Source: Metabacillus niabensis
GTDB taxonomy: Bacteria > Bacillota > Bacilli > Bacillales > Bacillaceae
Length of the DNA: 46,798 bases
Direction of reading: 5' to 3'
Assembly: GCF_020524345.1 (NCBI RefSeq)
Contig: NZ_JAIVLH010000031.1
Location: 1 to 46,798, forward strand
A program made the translations under genes and the position numbers. Below, piece by piece: positions 33,976 through 42,115 of the stretch (within the stretch, counting starts at the first letter, position 1; the number at the start of each line of letters is the position of its first letter). The notes under the pieces were generated by a model. It was not told the DNA's origin. It saw only the letters and a list, made by a program, of their open reading frames with translations, and searched no databases.

Positions 33976-34116
33976 ATGGCGAAGAAGCACCACAATAGTC
34001 CTGAACAAAAGGCGGTAATGGCTAACAAAAAAGATACTGAAATGGGAAGTGAATATGCCTACAAGTCAAAACCGGCTCCTGGGCATAAAGAACAAGCAAA
34101 GCACAAGAAAGTATAA
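33976..34116 (+). CDS. Small basic protein, 46 residues
   Basis: ATG preceded by GAGGTG seven bases upstream; product starts MAKKHHNSPEQKAVMANKKD and is Lys/His/Asn-rich. It follows the gene at 33792 closely and ends before a terminator, so the two form a pair. No family recognised; the composition is that of minor spore proteins. Confidence 0.65.
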   Translation: MAKKHHNSPEQKAVMANKKDTEMGSEYAYKSKPAPGHKEQAKHKKV

Positions 34117-34173
34117 ATAAATACCTATAAATAGAGTCAAGTTTTCTTAATTAAGAAATATAGTTCTTTAAAA

Positions 34174-34216
34174 ATAAGGTCTAAATCTTTTTGTTAGAAG
34201 ATTTGACCTTTTTTTT
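34174..34216 (+). terminator. Terminator after the small-protein pair
   Basis: AAGGTCTAAATCTT and AAGATTTGACCTT pair with one mismatch and are followed by TTTTTTT. Confidence 0.85.
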
Positions 34217-34322
34217 GAAGTCAACGAAATAACAGGTAAGGTATGATATAGCTTTCCTTTCCTTTCATTTTATGGCATGATCGTAAATAATGCCTATGGA
34301 TGGGATAGGAGGGAAGAATTGA

Positions 34323-34934
34323 ATGATGATAATGGTAGTAGTTGCTTTACTTTTATTTTGTTTCTGTGCAATGGTTTATTCTGTAGAGTTTTTTTCTACA
34401 TTCGACGTGAACGTAACCTTGTTTTTTGAGCAGGTCAGGTTACCGCTTGCAACAGATCTATTTTTATTCATATCGGATATAGGATCGATTAAGTATGCAT
34501 TGCCTATTTGTATTGGTGTTGCCATCTTTTTATTATACAAACGGAATTGGATAGATGCTGTTTTATTATTTATTCTATTCTTTACGGTTAGACAAATGAA
34601 CTACTTGCTTAAGGAATTATTTTTACGTGAACGCCCTACATATGATGCCGTTTACCAAGCAACACATTATAGTTTCCCTAGCGGACATTCTATGAATTCT
34701 GCAGCAATTTATGGGTTCTTATGTTATTTAATTCTTTCTCATTTTATCAAACGGGAAAATCAAAAATTGCTAGCTATAACGATGACTATTTGTCTCGTCA
34801 TGTTAATAGGTGTTAGTAGAATTTATCTAGGAGTACATTATTTAACAGATGTACTAGCTGGATGGAGTGCGGGGTTTGTTTGGTTTATGTTATTTAGAAC
34901 GATTAGAACTACTTTGTTTGTTACAAAGTCTTAA
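34323..34934 (+). CDS. yodM: PAP2 family membrane phosphatase (YodM)
   Basis: A 203-residue protein with about six membrane helices and the three phosphatase motifs: KELFLRERP, FPSGHS and SRIYLGVHYLTD. Substrates of the family are lipid phosphates such as undecaprenyl or phosphatidylglycerol phosphate. Its place directly before yodL fits B. subtilis YodM. GGAGGG lies ten bases before the ATG. Confidence 0.88.
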   Translation: MMIMVVVALLLFCFCAMVYSVEFFSTFDVNVTLFFEQVRLPLATDLFLFISDIGSIKYALPICIGVAIFLLYKRNWIDAVLLFILFFTVRQMNYLLKELFLRERPTYDAVYQATHYSFPSGHSMNSAAIYGFLCYLILSHFIKRENQKLLAITMTICLVMLIGVSRIYLGVHYLTDVLAGWSAGFVWFMLFRTIRTTLFVTKS

Positions 34935-35071
34935 TAGTAAAAGCTTTGAGGTTCATTAAATGATGTTATTCTAATGATTTCGACAAAAAAAGCGGTTTTT
35001 ATCTAAAGGAATCTTTCGAGTAAGTGGCTAATTATTATAATAATACTACTTAAGCGAAGGAGAGAGAAACC

Positions 35072-35380
35072 GTGTATACCTTACTATTAAAAAAAAGAAT
35101 CACTTCATATGATGTGACCATTTTTCAAACACCGAAGTTTGGGGAGAAAAAAGGGTATCAAGATGTTTATCGTTTTGTGATGGAAGGGAATAATCACAAA
35201 GATGCATTACATAAGGTTTTTCAAACTTTCAATGTTACAGACCGAATGCCGAATGATTACCATGCGAGATATTTAAGCACAGGCGATATTGTTCTTATTG
35301 ATGAAGGAAAGAAGGGGCAATTTTATTATAAGCTAAATCCGCAAGGGTGGAATAAAATTAATCGTATTCATGTTAGATAA
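35072..35380 (+). CDS. yodL: YodL, shape-affecting protein
   Basis: A 102-residue protein with the conserved YDVTIFQTPKFGEKKGYQ and STGDIVLIDEGKKGQFYY stretches. In B. subtilis, YodL made early in sporulation affects cell shape through MreB, according to published genetics; the same role here is inferred. The start is GTG with AAGGAG nine bases upstream. Confidence 0.85.
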   Translation: MYTLLLKKRITSYDVTIFQTPKFGEKKGYQDVYRFVMEGNNHKDALHKVFQTFNVTDRMPNDYHARYLSTGDIVLIDEGKKGQFYYKLNPQGWNKINRIHVR

Positions 35381-35397
35381 GCAAATAACGAATAGGC

Positions 35398-35449
35398 AAT
35401 CGATATCACAGGAAATTTTATATTATTGTGATCATCGATTACCTTTTCT
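35398..35449 (+). terminator. Hairpin terminator after yodL
   Basis: AATCGATATCACA and TGTGATCATCGATT pair with one bulge and are followed by ACCTTTTCTTT. Confidence 0.65.
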
Positions 35450-35481
35450 TTATTTTACTTAACATTACTTAACAGTCATAA

Positions 35482-35625
35482 TTAAAGGTTGTTCCCAGGA
35501 CCATTCTTTCTTTTGCCTGATGTATGTTCCTTTGCATGAGCTGTTTCTTCAGCTTCTAAGACAGCAGGTGAAATATGGTTGTTTTTCTTTGGTGTATTTC
35601 GATTTCGATGTTTTTTCCCCATCAT
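35482..35625 (-). CDS. Small basic protein, 47 residues
   Basis: Minus-strand ATG with AAGGAG five bases upstream; product starts MMGKKHRNRNTPKKNNHISP and is very rich in Lys, Arg, His and Asn. It follows the gene at 35635 with only nine bases between, so they are cotranscribed. No family recognised; minor spore protein type by composition. Plus-strand frames here are antisense shadows. Confidence 0.65.
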   Translation of the reverse strand: MMGKKHRNRNTPKKNNHISPAVLEAEETAHAKEHTSGKRKNGPGNNL

Positions 35626-35634
35626 AATATCTCC

Positions 35635-35772
35635 TTATATTTCATTTGTTTTATTCGTTGCATGTGTTTTTTGTTTTCTCGGTTTTTTAGATTCATGTGG
35701 TTGTGTTCCATTTCTAGAACCAGGGTTAGTTTCATTTGCATATTGGATCGCTTGTTCTAATTTTTTCTTCAT
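35635..35772 (-). CDS. Small basic protein, 45 residues
   Basis: AGGAGGG lies seven bases before the ATG. The product starts MKKKLEQAIQYANETNPGSR and is Lys/Thr/Asn-rich, without hydrophobic segment. Its stop codon touches the ribosome binding site of the next small gene (35482-35625), so the two form a small operon divergent from deoD. Confidence 0.65.
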   Translation of the reverse strand: MKKKLEQAIQYANETNPGSRNGTQPHESKKPRKQKTHATNKTNEI

Positions 35773-35891
35773 ATCGTTTCCCTCCTAAAGAGATTACGCT
35801 TATATCTTTTCCCAATGTTATAAAGCTATAGCTGACAATAAATGTATAGCATTTTTTCAAGACAGATAGAAAATGGTAATATTGAAAAAAT

Positions 35892-35920
35892 TTAATTGTC
35901 TTATCAAGATATGATATAGT
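35892..35920 (+). promoter_or_regulatory. Extended -10 promoter of deoD
   Basis: TTAATT (35892-35897), a 17-base spacer and TATAGT (35915-35920) with TG one base before it; the ATG is 43 bases downstream. Confidence 0.5.
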
Positions 35921-35962
35921 AAATGAGAAATTGGTTTATTATTCTCTCTAGGAGGTTAAAAA

Positions 35963-36670
35963 ATGAGCGTACATATTGGTGCAAAAGATAATGAAATAGC
36001 TGAAACAGTATTATTACCAGGGGATCCATTACGTGCAAAGTATATTGCCGAAACATTCTTGGAAGATGTGTCCTGTTATAATGAAGTTCGCGGAATGCTC
36101 GGTTTTACAGGAACATATAAAGGTGAAAGAATTTCTGTTCAAGGTACTGGAATGGGTGTGCCATCAATTTCTATATACATAAATGAACTTATGAATAGTT
36201 ACGGAGTACAACAATTAATACGTGTTGGTACTTGTGGAGCTATTCAAAAAGATGTAAAAGTCCGGGATGTCATTTTAGCAATGAGTGCATCGACCGATTC
36301 TCAAATGAATAGACTTACATTTGGCGGCGTAGACTATGCCCCAACTGCAAACTTCGATTTATTGAAGAAAGCTTATGATGCCGGGCTCGAGAAAGGTCTA
36401 AATTTAAAAGTTGGAAATGTCTTTACAGCAGATATGTTCTACAATGACAATGCTGAACATGAAAAATGGGCACAATATGGTATTTTAGCAATTGAAATGG
36501 AATCAGCTGCACTTTATACATTGGCTTCCAAGTTCAATCGTAAAGCATTATCTGTATTAACTGTAAGTGACCACATTTTAACTGGAGAAGAAACAACTTC
36601 AGAAGAACGCCAAACTACGTTTAATGATATGATTATAGTAGCGCTAGAAGCGGCAATTAAAAAAGCATAA
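35963..36670 (+). CDS. deoD: Purine nucleoside phosphorylase DeoD
   Basis: A 235-residue hexameric-type purine nucleoside phosphorylase, for salvage of (deoxy)purine nucleosides. Marks: [41 protein letters not shown] and the active-site SDH of [17 protein letters not shown] precedes the ATG by nine bases. The neighbour yodJ follows as in B. subtilis. Confidence 0.97.
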   Translation: MSVHIGAKDNEIAETVLLPGDPLRAKYIAETFLEDVSCYNEVRGMLGFTGTYKGERISVQGTGMGVPSISIYINELMNSYGVQQLIRVGTCGAIQKDVKVRDVILAMSASTDSQMNRLTFGGVDYAPTANFDLLKKAYDAGLEKGLNLKVGNVFTADMFYNDNAEHEKWAQYGILAIEMESAALYTLASKFNRKALSVLTVSDHILTGEETTSEERQTTFNDMIIVALEAAIKKA

Positions 36671-36687
36671 TTATCTGAAAATATTTC

Positions 36688-36717
36688 TAAAAGTATGCCA
36701 TTTGCATACTTTTTTCT
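36688..36717 (+). terminator. Terminator of deoD
   Basis: AAAAGTATGC and GCATACTTTT pair around CATTT and end in TTTTT. Confidence 0.85.
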
Positions 36718-36885
36718 TTTGACATTGTTGACCACCCGGTTTTTTTGTCGAAAAGAAAACATTGAATTTACGTTTTAATGTCTAGGTAGAAAGGTAAAGA
36801 TGTAGGTAGTTACTTAATTATCATTTCTTTAGCTTGTATTTAGTGTTAAAATAGCTTTGTTATTGAACAAGAATAGGGTGGTACT

Positions 36886-37707
36886 ATGTTTTACAATAAA
36901 TGGAGCGTTATTTTACTTTTCCCAATCGCTCTTTCGGGTTGTACAGATTTTTCTAAATCGATGCCTTTTCTTAGTGGTCAGCAAGGGCAAAACTATACCC
37001 AAACCGAACAAATTGAGAATAATGAAGAAGTAAAAGAACCAAAAGAAGAAATAGATGAAGATTTTTTATTAGAATCAGAATTTTTTAATCAGGTAAAACA
37101 AGTAAATGGCGACAACATTATTGAAAATCCGACAAATTTACTCGTTATGGTAAATAAAGATTTTGCTCTTTCTCCTGAATTTGAACCTAATGATTTGGTT
37201 GTCCCTGATGTTGAGTTTTCTTTCGGTGATGCGGATGTTCCACAAAAATATATTAGAAAAGTAGCAGCTAATGCGTTAGAAGAGCTTTTTGAATTAGCCG
37301 AAAAAGATGGAATTGAATTATTAGCTGTATCCGGATATAGATCATATTCACGTCAAGAAGGGATTTTTAATGTAGAAAAGCAAGATAAGGGTGAAGAATA
37401 TGCATTACAAGCTGTTGCTCTTCCTGGACAAAGTGAGCATCAAACCGGATTAGCAATGGATATTTCAAGTCGAAGTGTAAATTTGGAGATTACAGAAGAA
37501 TTTGGTGAAACGAAAGAAGGAAAATGGGTTCAAGAGAATGCTCATCGTGCAGGTTTTATTATTCGTTATCCAAAAAATAAGGAATCTCTTACAGGCTATC
37601 AATATGAACCATGGCATTTGCGTTATGTTGGAAAAGAAAAAGCAGCTATTATGTATGAAAAGGATTTAACATTAGAAGAGTTCTTTCTAAAAGTGAAAAA
37701 GATATAA
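36886..37707 (+). CDS. yodJ: D-alanyl-D-alanine carboxypeptidase (VanY type) lipoprotein YodJ
   Basis: A 273-residue lipoprotein (lipobox IALSGC near 16-21) with a VanY/LAS-type zinc peptidase domain that trims cell-wall stem peptides. Marks: SGYRSYSRQEGIF, SEHQTGLAMDIS (His and Asp ligands) and YEPWHLRYVG (third ligand His). An acidic linker of about 50 residues follows the lipobox. A GGGTGG site precedes the ATG. Confidence 0.93.
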   Translation: MFYNKWSVILLFPIALSGCTDFSKSMPFLSGQQGQNYTQTEQIENNEEVKEPKEEIDEDFLLESEFFNQVKQVNGDNIIENPTNLLVMVNKDFALSPEFEPNDLVVPDVEFSFGDADVPQKYIRKVAANALEELFELAEKDGIELLAVSGYRSYSRQEGIFNVEKQDKGEEYALQAVALPGQSEHQTGLAMDISSRSVNLEITEEFGETKEGKWVQENAHRAGFIIRYPKNKESLTGYQYEPWHLRYVGKEKAAIMYEKDLTLEEFFLKVKKI

Positions 37708-37719
37708 CGGTGATATAGT

Positions 37720-38226
37720 ATGAATGCTCATTTGGACAAACTACAAAAAAATCTAGACATCTTGTTTATAGGGTTTAATCCTAGTTTGGTTTCCGGGGAA
37801 GTTGGACATAACTATGCAAATAAACATAACCGTTTTTGGAAAATACTTTTCTTAGCTGATCTCACAGAACGAATTTATCTTCCTAACGAAGATGGCGAGT
37901 TACTCAAAAAAGGATTTGGGTTTACTAATATTGTATCAAGACCGACGCGTGCAGCAGCTGAAATTACACAAAAAGAATATCATGATGGTAGGGAAATCCT
38001 GAAGCAAAAAATAGCTTTTTACCAACCAAAAGTTGCTTTTTTTGTTGGTAAAGGTGTTTATCTTCAATATAGTCAATCTAAAAAAGCAGGATGGGGTAAA
38101 CAGCATAAAAGTGTAATTGAAGGTGTAATAGATTTTGTTGCTCCTTCTTCCAGTGGGTTAGTTAGAATGAAGATTGAGGATATTGTGGAGATTTATAAAG
38201 GTGTAAAACTATTAATAGATAAATAA
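37720..38226 (+). CDS. mug: G/U mismatch-specific DNA glycosylase Mug
   Basis: A 168-residue uracil-DNA-glycosylase-fold enzyme of the Mug/TDG type. DILFIGFNPS near 14-23 holds the water-activating Asn, and VAPSSSGLVR near 143-152 is the DNA-wedge loop. It removes uracil or ethenocytosine opposite guanine. It starts 13 bases after yodJ and is probably cotranscribed with it. The ribosome binding site (GGTGAT) is weak. Confidence 0.93.
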   Translation: MNAHLDKLQKNLDILFIGFNPSLVSGEVGHNYANKHNRFWKILFLADLTERIYLPNEDGELLKKGFGFTNIVSRPTRAAAEITQKEYHDGREILKQKIAFYQPKVAFFVGKGVYLQYSQSKKAGWGKQHKSVIEGVIDFVAPSSSGLVRMKIEDIVEIYKGVKLLIDK

Positions 38227-38234
38227 TTGAAGCT

Positions 38235-38272
38235 AAAATAAGGGGAAGGTTTCATGTTCCCCTTATTTTCAT
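38235..38272. terminator. Bidirectional terminator between mug and yodI
   Basis: AAAATAAGGGGAA and TTCCCCTTATTTT pair around a short loop. Confidence 0.9.
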
Positions 38273-38285
38273 CTTTATATTTACT

Positions 38286-38543
38286 TTACCAAAAAAGCAA
38301 TCCACCTAAAACAATTCCTGTGATAAAACCTAAGCCAATACCATATGCCGGTCCCCAGCCCCATCCATATCCATATCCATAAGGGCCATAACCGAACCCT
38401 CCTCTTTGGATCCGAGGTTCAATAAAAACTTTATTAGGTGTAACCCGACAAATCCTACCAACATGGGTGCGGCCAGAACGATCTGTGATTCTTACTAATT
38501 TTCCATTATAGCGACAGCAAAGGTCATAGTAATGCTGTGACAT
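38286..38543 (-). CDS. yodI: YodI-like protein: Sm-like start, Gly/Tyr-rich middle, hydrophobic end
   Basis: An 85-residue protein. Residues 8-45 (YNGKLVRITDRSGRTHVGRI, then VFIEPR) have the strand pattern of an Sm/Hfq-like barrel. Residues 48-68 are a Gly/Tyr/Trp tract, and the last 20 are hydrophobic and Gly-rich. Place between yodJ/mug and the YodH methyltransferase fits B. subtilis YodI, an uncharacterised protein. AGGGAGG precedes the ATG. Confidence 0.75.
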   Translation of the reverse strand: MSQHYYDLCCRYNGKLVRITDRSGRTHVGRICRVTPNKVFIEPRIQRGGFGYGPYGYGYGWGWGPAYGIGLGFITGIVLGGLLFW

Positions 38544-38626
38544 GATTTTCCCTCCTTAGCCTTTCGTCTCCATATTGTATGTTCACGGCCAAGGGGGGAT
38601 TGTACTAATAACTATAAAAAGTTGAT

Positions 38627-39337
38627 TTAGACGGATTGTCTTGCATAAAAAACTCGAAAGGATAATTTGTCTCTATATCGTATCGATAATTCCTCATGCA
38701 TTGTTAACATGCTAAATGCTAATGGAGGAGTCAAGTCTGTGATGTTAAATTCTGTAGTAGGTTCTTCTGTCCTCATGGAGGAAAAATCACCCTCTGATTG
38801 GATTTTGAAAATTGATAGACCAAATTTATTGAAGACGCTAATCCAATCTTCAATAGATAAAATATCAGGTATTCCGTAAAAAGAAGTGATCTCGCTATAC
38901 TCTGACTCTAATAATGGCGCCGTCCGTATCATCTCAATAGCAATAATTACACCGTTTGGTTTTAGAATCCTTTTTAGTTCTGGTAATGTTAGATCAAGAT
39001 TTGTAAAATTTAGAACTGACTCAGATAAGATGATATCGGATGACTGATCTGGTAGAGATGTTGAAGTTAAATCTTCTTGTATATATATAATTTCACTCTG
39101 ACATTCTTTATTCCGTTTTTTTGCTTGTTGAATCATAAGGCGATCATAATCTAGGCCAATTACATTGTAGCCTAATTGATGCAGGTAATAACAACTTTGC
39201 CCTGTTCCACATCCAACATCAAGGACAGTATGATTGATTGGGAATTTTTCTTGTTCAAAGATTTCTTTTGTTAATGATATGCCACCAGGATGTGCTCCAC
39301 CAACGCCGAGTGAAGATAGCATTTGTAAGTAATTCAA
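38627..39337 (-). CDS. yodH: Class I SAM-dependent methyltransferase YodH
   Basis: A 236-residue methyltransferase: motif I VLDVGCGTGQSCYYL near 39-53, acidic loop VIGLDYD, and SDIILSESVLNF as post-I region. Substrate unknown. The start is TTG, seven bases after GGGGGG. The site lies at the foot of a perfect 11-bp hairpin (39350-39382). Confidence 0.82.
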   Translation of the reverse strand: MNYLQMLSSLGVGGAHPGGISLTKEIFEQEKFPINHTVLDVGCGTGQSCYYLHQLGYNVIGLDYDRLMIQQAKKRNKECQSEIIYIQEDLTSTSLPDQSSDIILSESVLNFTNLDLTLPELKRILKPNGVIIAIEMIRTAPLLESEYSEITSFYGIPDILSIEDWISVFNKFGLSIFKIQSEGDFSSMRTEEPTTEFNITDLTPPLAFSMLTMHEELSIRYRDKLSFRVFYARQSV

Positions 39338-39349
39338 ATTATTCCCCCC

Positions 39350-39382
39350 ATTCTGATCCTCTATTTTATGAAGGATCAGAAT
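39350..39382 (-). promoter_or_regulatory. Leader hairpin directly before the yodH ribosome binding site
   Basis: ATTCTGATCCT (39350-39360) and AGGATCAGAAT (39372-39382) pair perfectly with an 11-base loop. On the minus strand it is followed by GGGGGG, not T's, so it is more likely a leader or processing structure than a terminator. Confidence 0.5.
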
Positions 39383-39391
39383 AGAGCGTGA

Positions 39392-39664
39392 TTAGACACA
39401 ATGGAATAAGCGATGTTTTTCAAAAAGCATTTTGAGCTTAGGAGTAATCATGTTATGAATTTCCGCCTTATAAATGTATTGAAGTGAACCCTTAACATGT
39501 AATGTGTGAACAAAGCGTTCCACTTGATCATTTATAAATGTAGAAATTTGATTTTGATAAAAGAAAACTTTTTGTTTTATTTTGTAATCAATTTCATTGA
39601 TTAATGATAATGAAAAGTGAATCATATCAAATTCAGTTCTTCCAATGTAATCTGCTATTTGCAT
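39392..39664 (-). CDS. Hypothetical protein, 90 residues
   Basis: GGGAGG lies seven bases before the ATG. The product starts MQIADYIGRTEFDMIHFSLS and is helical with several His, Lys and Phe, and no membrane segment. It lies upstream of yodH on the same strand and is divergent from ctpA. Function unknown. Confidence 0.65.
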   Translation of the reverse strand: MQIADYIGRTEFDMIHFSLSLINEIDYKIKQKVFFYQNQISTFINDQVERFVHTLHVKGSLQYIYKAEIHNMITPKLKMLFEKHRLFHCV

Positions 39665-39850
39665 ATGAAAACCTCCCTACATTTACATTCGTGTAATAAA
39701 CTTTACATTAAATTAATAAAAAAGTATCGTAGTTTTTGTCGAAGATCATTTTCTTTTATTAAATTTCAGTTTGAAGTATCCCTTACTATATGATTTGTGG
39801 AAGTAGAATGTTGCCAAAAGGGGAATCATTTTTTTTGCCACACAAATTAA

Positions 39851-39879
39851 TTGACGTTTTCATTTGGCTTAGACATAAT
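39851..39879 (+). promoter_or_regulatory. Promoter of ctpA (SigA)
   Basis: TTGACG (39851-39856), 17-base spacer, CATAAT (39874-39879); the GTG start is 33 bases downstream. Confidence 0.6.
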
Positions 39880-39911
39880 AGGAACATACATAAAGGTGGT
39901 GCAATGTAGTC

Positions 39912-41303
39912 GTGAAAAATAGCAAATTACTAATTTCAGTAATTGTAACAGCAACAATTACAGCAGGTATAACATACAATGTTGTTAAGCCTAATGGAAG
40001 TATGATAAGTGCACAAGAAGACGATCCATTTGGGAAATTAAGAAAAACATATGAAATTCTACAGACAAATTATTATGAAAAAGTTGACACAGATCAGCTT
40101 GTTGAAGGTGCTATTAAAGGTATGGTGGAATCTTTGGAAGATCCATACTCCGTTTATATGGATGTTGAGGAAGCTAAAAGCTTTAGTGAAAATATTTCTT
40201 CATCTTTTGAAGGTATTGGTGCTGAAGTACAAGAAAGCAACGGAAATATTATGGTTGTCTCTCCTATTAAAGGATCTCCTGCTGAAGAAGCAGGGATAAA
40301 ACCAAAAGATATCATTCTTAAAGTAGATAATAAATCTGTTGATGGTTTGTCTGTTAATGAAGCAGTTATGAATATTCGAGGAGAAAAAGGAACAAAGGTT
40401 AATCTCCTTATCAAACGTGCTGGAGTTGGAGAACTTACTTTTACAATAAAAAGAGATACAATACCTTTAGAAACAGTTTATTCAGAAGTGCTGGATGGAA
40501 ATATTGGTAAAATACAAATTACAAAGTTTTCTGAGACAACTGGAAAAGAACTTGCAAGCGCCTTGGAGGAGCTTCAAAATAAAAAAGTTAAGGGGTTAAT
40601 ATTGGACTTAAGACAAAATCCCGGTGGATTAATGGACCAAGCTCTCCTTATGTCTGATTTATTTGTTCCGAAAGGAAAAGATATTATGCAAGTGGAAGAC
40701 AGAACTGGTGCCAAGGAAATTTACAAAGCTGAAAATGATAAGGATGTTGACCTGCCTATTACGGTTTTAATTGATGGCGGAACAGCAAGTGCAGGTGAAA
40801 TTATGGCTGCAGCATTAAATGAGTCGGCGGGAATACCACTTGTTGGGGAAAAAACCTTTGGGAAAGGGACTGTCCAAACTGCAAATGGATTTGATGATAA
40901 TTCATCTGTCAAATATACAACTGCTAAATGGTTAACACCTGATGGTACTTGGATACATGACAAGGGAATTGAGCCTACAGTAAAGGCAGAGCTGCCTGAC
41001 TATGCAAATTTACCGTATATTAACCCTGAAAACGAATTAAAATCAGGTGATTCTAATGCCGAAGTAAATGCTGCTCAACAAATGCTTAAGGCACTTGGTT
41101 ATAAAGAAGTTAGTACTAAGGGATATTTTGATGAAGCGACAGAAAAGGTTGTAAAACAATTCCAAGAAGATAATAAACTTACTGTTAATGGTGTCATTAC
41201 AAAAGATACAACGATTAAGTTGATGGAATTAATTCAGAAAAAAATTCAAGAAAATGATACACAATTGGAAAAAGCTATATCGGTATTAAAAGAAAACATG
41301 TAA
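39912..41303 (+). CDS. ctpA: Carboxyl-terminal processing protease CtpA (S41)
   Basis: A 463-residue exported protease: signal/anchor at 6-25, PDZ domain at about 97-180, and S41 catalytic core with Ser293 in GGTASAGEIMAA and Lys318 in EKTFGKGTVQ. A peptidoglycan-binding-type domain (residues 380-440, VNAAQQMLKALGY and VVKQFQEDNKL) closes the protein. The order next to yodH/yodI and yodC fits B. subtilis ctpA. The start is GTG; the nearest site, AAAGGTGG, is about 12 bases away, so the start is less certain. Confidence 0.9.
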   Translation: MKNSKLLISVIVTATITAGITYNVVKPNGSMISAQEDDPFGKLRKTYEILQTNYYEKVDTDQLVEGAIKGMVESLEDPYSVYMDVEEAKSFSENISSSFEGIGAEVQESNGNIMVVSPIKGSPAEEAGIKPKDIILKVDNKSVDGLSVNEAVMNIRGEKGTKVNLLIKRAGVGELTFTIKRDTIPLETVYSEVLDGNIGKIQITKFSETTGKELASALEELQNKKVKGLILDLRQNPGGLMDQALLMSDLFVPKGKDIMQVEDRTGAKEIYKAENDKDVDLPITVLIDGGTASAGEIMAAALNESAGIPLVGEKTFGKGTVQTANGFDDNSSVKYTTAKWLTPDGTWIHDKGIEPTVKAELPDYANLPYINPENELKSGDSNAEVNAAQQMLKALGYKEVSTKGYFDEATEKVVKQFQEDNKLTVNGVITKDTTIKLMELIQKKIQENDTQLEKAISVLKENM

Positions 41304-41341
41304 AAAAACAGCTTATGCTTTTCGCATAAGCTGTTTTTTCG
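41303..41341. terminator. Bidirectional terminator between ctpA and yodC
   Basis: AAAAAACAGCTTATGC and GCATAAGCTGTTTTTT form a 16-bp stem with A/T runs on both sides. Confidence 0.92.
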
Positions 41342-41347
41342 TACGAT

Positions 41348-41971
41348 CTATAACCATGTAGAAACTTGATCTAAATCTAATCGATTACTTTGGTGTGCAG
41401 GCTTCATAGCTTTTCCAATCGAAATTAACATAATTGGAACATATCTTTCAGAAATCGAAAATTCCTGCATAAATTGATCTTTATTAAACCCGCCAATTGC
41501 ACATGTGTCATAGCCTTTGGCCTTTGCAATAATCATCAGTTGCATTGCAGCCAATGAAGCATTTGTAAATGCAGCATCTCGTGCAAAACCTTTGTCTGTA
41601 TAAGCACGACTAATCTGACCTGCTAAGTTTTCTTTTATCTCTGATTTTAAATGTCCTGCAAGTACAAGAGGATCATATACCTGGTCAGTGTTTTCATTGG
41701 CTTCTAAGTCACCTAAAATGGCAACTACAGCAGATGATTCAACAATTTGACTTTGATTATAAGCAATAGGTAATAATTTTTGTTTAGCTTCATCACTATG
41801 GAATATTGTAAAATGCCAATGTTGTAAATTCCAAGCAGATGGTGCCTTTGTTGCAAATGTTAAGAGTTCACTTAACTCTTCTTTTGATATTTTCACATCT
41901 TTATCATAATGGCGGATAGAAGAACGACTATTTAATACTGTCATCACATCTTCTGCATAGGTTGTATTCAT
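41348..41971 (-). CDS. yodC: NAD(P)H nitroreductase YodC
   Basis: A 207-residue FMN-dependent nitroreductase-family protein: SRSSIRHYDKDVKISKEEL start with the FMN-binding Arg-Ser-x-Arg pattern, KAPSAWNLQHWHFTI, and GYDTCAIGGFN near the end. In B. subtilis yodC is repressed by YodB and induced by quinones and other thiol-reactive electrophiles. CAGGAGG lies before the ATG. It is divergent from yodB with palindromes between them. Confidence 0.92.
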   Translation of the reverse strand: MNTTYAEDVMTVLNSRSSIRHYDKDVKISKEELSELLTFATKAPSAWNLQHWHFTIFHSDEAKQKLLPIAYNQSQIVESSAVVAILGDLEANENTDQVYDPLVLAGHLKSEIKENLAGQISRAYTDKGFARDAAFTNASLAAMQLMIIAKAKGYDTCAIGGFNKDQFMQEFSISERYVPIMLISIGKAMKPAHQSNRLDLDQVSTWL

Positions 41972-42012
41972 GAGAAATCCTCCTGAGTTGAATTTGGTAC
42001 GTGTATATTTTA

Positions 42013-42041
42013 TACTAAAAGTAATATACTAACTTTTAGTA
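42013..42041. promoter_or_regulatory. Paired palindromes between yodC and yodB, candidate YodB operators
   Basis: TACTAAAAGTA (42013-42023) and TACTAACTTTTAGTA (42027-42041) are each perfect palindromes around a short centre, and ACTAAAAGT/ACTTTTAGT also pair with each other across the region. TACT...AGTA symmetry fits what I recall of YodB operators. The first overlaps a TATAAA-like -10 for yodC on the minus strand. Confidence 0.65.
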
Positions 42042-42115
42042 AGTCTTATCACATCTACCTATCATAATAGAAGTGAAATACAGAGTCAAGAGAAATGGAA
42101 TAAGGGGAGATCTGT

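Noticed and set aside
35575-35788. Two overlapping hydrophobic plus-strand frames
   Set aside because: They are antisense to the two microprotein genes at 35482-35772, which have good ribosome binding sites; these frames have none.
40051-40414. Frames of 82 and 86 residues within ctpA
   Set aside because: Alternative-frame and antisense shadows of ctpA, without ribosome binding sites.
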